A stretch of 64,000 nt of DNA, taken from assembly GCA_001596135.1 (NCBI GenBank), contig CP014773.1, positions 2,480,001-2,544,000 on the forward strand, given 5' to 3'. Position numbers and translations under genes: made by a program. This stretch comes from Mucilaginibacter sp. PAMC 26640. GTDB taxonomy: Bacteria > Bacteroidota > Bacteroidia > Sphingobacteriales > Sphingobacteriaceae. Positions within the stretch are counted from its first letter, which is position 1; each line of letters starts with the position of its first letter. The notes beneath the pieces are model-generated. The model was not told the DNA's origin and did no database searches. It saw nothing but the letters and a program-made list of their open reading frames with translations. Below are positions 63,506 through 64,000 of the stretch, piece by piece.

Positions 63506-64000
63506 CTACGACCAAAGATTAGTAGGGTAAGTGCCGTTTTCTACCAAAGCAGAAATGCTTTTTTGTACAATGGGTTTATCTTCTTTGTACGTTACGCCAA
63601 ACCATTTAGCATCTGTAGGGATCACTTCAAAAGAAGCTTCACCTGTTGTTATTAAACCGTCGGCCACCAGCGGTATAAAGAATTCAGCTTTCGGATTAGA
63701 TTTGTTTTTCTCAACAAAGGCTTTAAACATCGGCAGGCTCTGTTCAAAAACTGCAGGCGTAAAACCCCAAAAGTTCATAGATACGCGGGTTAGCGGGTCT
63801 AACGGGAATTCTTTATCGTCTTCTTCATACGCTACAGTTCCATCTTCTTTAAAATAAACTTTGAGGCGCTCATTTATCGCTACCATTTTACCATCTTCTA
63901 CCTGGCATACGCCGCGCGATACTGACCCGTGGTCGCTCAGCGTGCGGTCTACCTGGTAGCCAATAATGGCATATTTATCATCGGCAACTTCGTTAGATAA
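63506..64000 (-). CDS. Sugar-phosphate nucleotidyltransferase, C-terminal part
   Basis: The frame is open to the window edge, so only the last 164 residues are seen and the start lies beyond base 64000. The visible part reads YAIIGYQVDRTLSDHGSVSR, then LKVYFKEDGTVAYEEDDKEF and MNFWGFTPAVFEQSL. The MNFWGF(T)P segment and the later FEVIPTDAKWFGVTYKED are typical of the nucleotidyltransferases that resemble glucose-1-phosphate thymidylyl- or UTP-transferases. The nucleotide-binding GxGTRL motif lies outside. A terminator follows. Confidence 0.8.
   Translation of the reverse strand, partial: LSNEVADDKYAIIGYQVDRTLSDHGSVSRGVCQVEDGKMVAINERLKVYFKEDGTVAYEEDDKEFPLDPLTRVSMNFWGFTPAVFEQSLPMFKAFVEKNKSNPKAEFFIPLVADGLITTGEASFEVIPTDAKWFGVTYKEDKPIVQKSISALVENGTYPTNLWS

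Overview
The window is chromosomal DNA from a Bacteroidota bacterium, most likely a Sphingobacteriaceae member of the Mucilaginibacter/Pedobacter kind. This is inferred from TAnnTTTG-type promoters, a plug-less TonB-linked barrel operon, DUF5686 and DUF922 proteins, a membrane pyrophosphatase, a eukaryote-like NrdA and GTCAT-hairpin repeats. No rRNA, tRNA, prophage, CRISPR array or insertion sequence with an intact DDE transposase was seen. Both ends cut genes: nrdA on the left and a sugar nucleotidyltransferase on the right.

Layout. 1-7.5 kb: nrdA 3' part, a CWC protein, a thioesterase, metE behind a cobalamin riboswitch, a palindrome-rich spacer, small hypothetical proteins and a lipoprotein. 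7.5-9.5 kb: an outer-membrane protein, then a REP-associated tyrosine transposase (RAYT) with one inverted REP upstream and six tandem REPs downstream. 9.5-22.4 kb: fabG, a VWA membrane protein, an EEP hydrolase, ligA, a Gfo/Idh/MocA dehydrogenase, a Vat-like acetyltransferase, an AI-2E-type exporter, a class II cyclic-nucleotide phosphodiesterase and a TPR protein. 22.5-28 kb: an Ada-like/2OG-oxygenase alkylation-repair pair, dacB, a six-unit palindromic repeat array next to a GIY-YIG nuclease, and an APC permease. 28-38.6 kb: hppA, small membrane and lipoproteins, a RelE remnant, a second APC permease, an MFS transporter, MarC, a MacB/FtsX-like permease and an AraC regulator. 38.9-48.1 kb: PhyH oxygenase, the guaA - periplasmic-binding lipoprotein - RNA methyltransferase operon, a decayed VapBC-like toxin-antitoxin locus, a DUF5686 protein and an aldo/keto reductase. 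48.2-50.15 kb: about 2 kb of tandem palindromic repeats. 50.2-60 kb: one minus-strand envelope operon running TPR protein, plug-less TonB-receptor-like barrel, HU/SPOR protein, ExbB, ExbD, TonB, FolC. 60-64 kb: nitrilase, DUF922 protein, response regulator, two tandem zinc-ribbon paralogs and the partial nucleotidyltransferase.

Most genes are housekeeping. The most interesting material is the repeat biology. Two unrelated loci (25.7 and 48-50 kb) are built from the same architecture: a GTCAT half-site running into a short hairpin and ending in ATC, with two copies facing each other. Stem sequences differ but remain paired, which suggests selection on the hairpin. The GIY-YIG gene sits among these repeats in the same geometry as the RAYT among its own unrelated REPs: one inverted copy upstream of the gene and an array downstream. 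This makes a GIY-YIG/REPIN-like relationship the best candidate here for an undescribed system. It is an inference from one locus.
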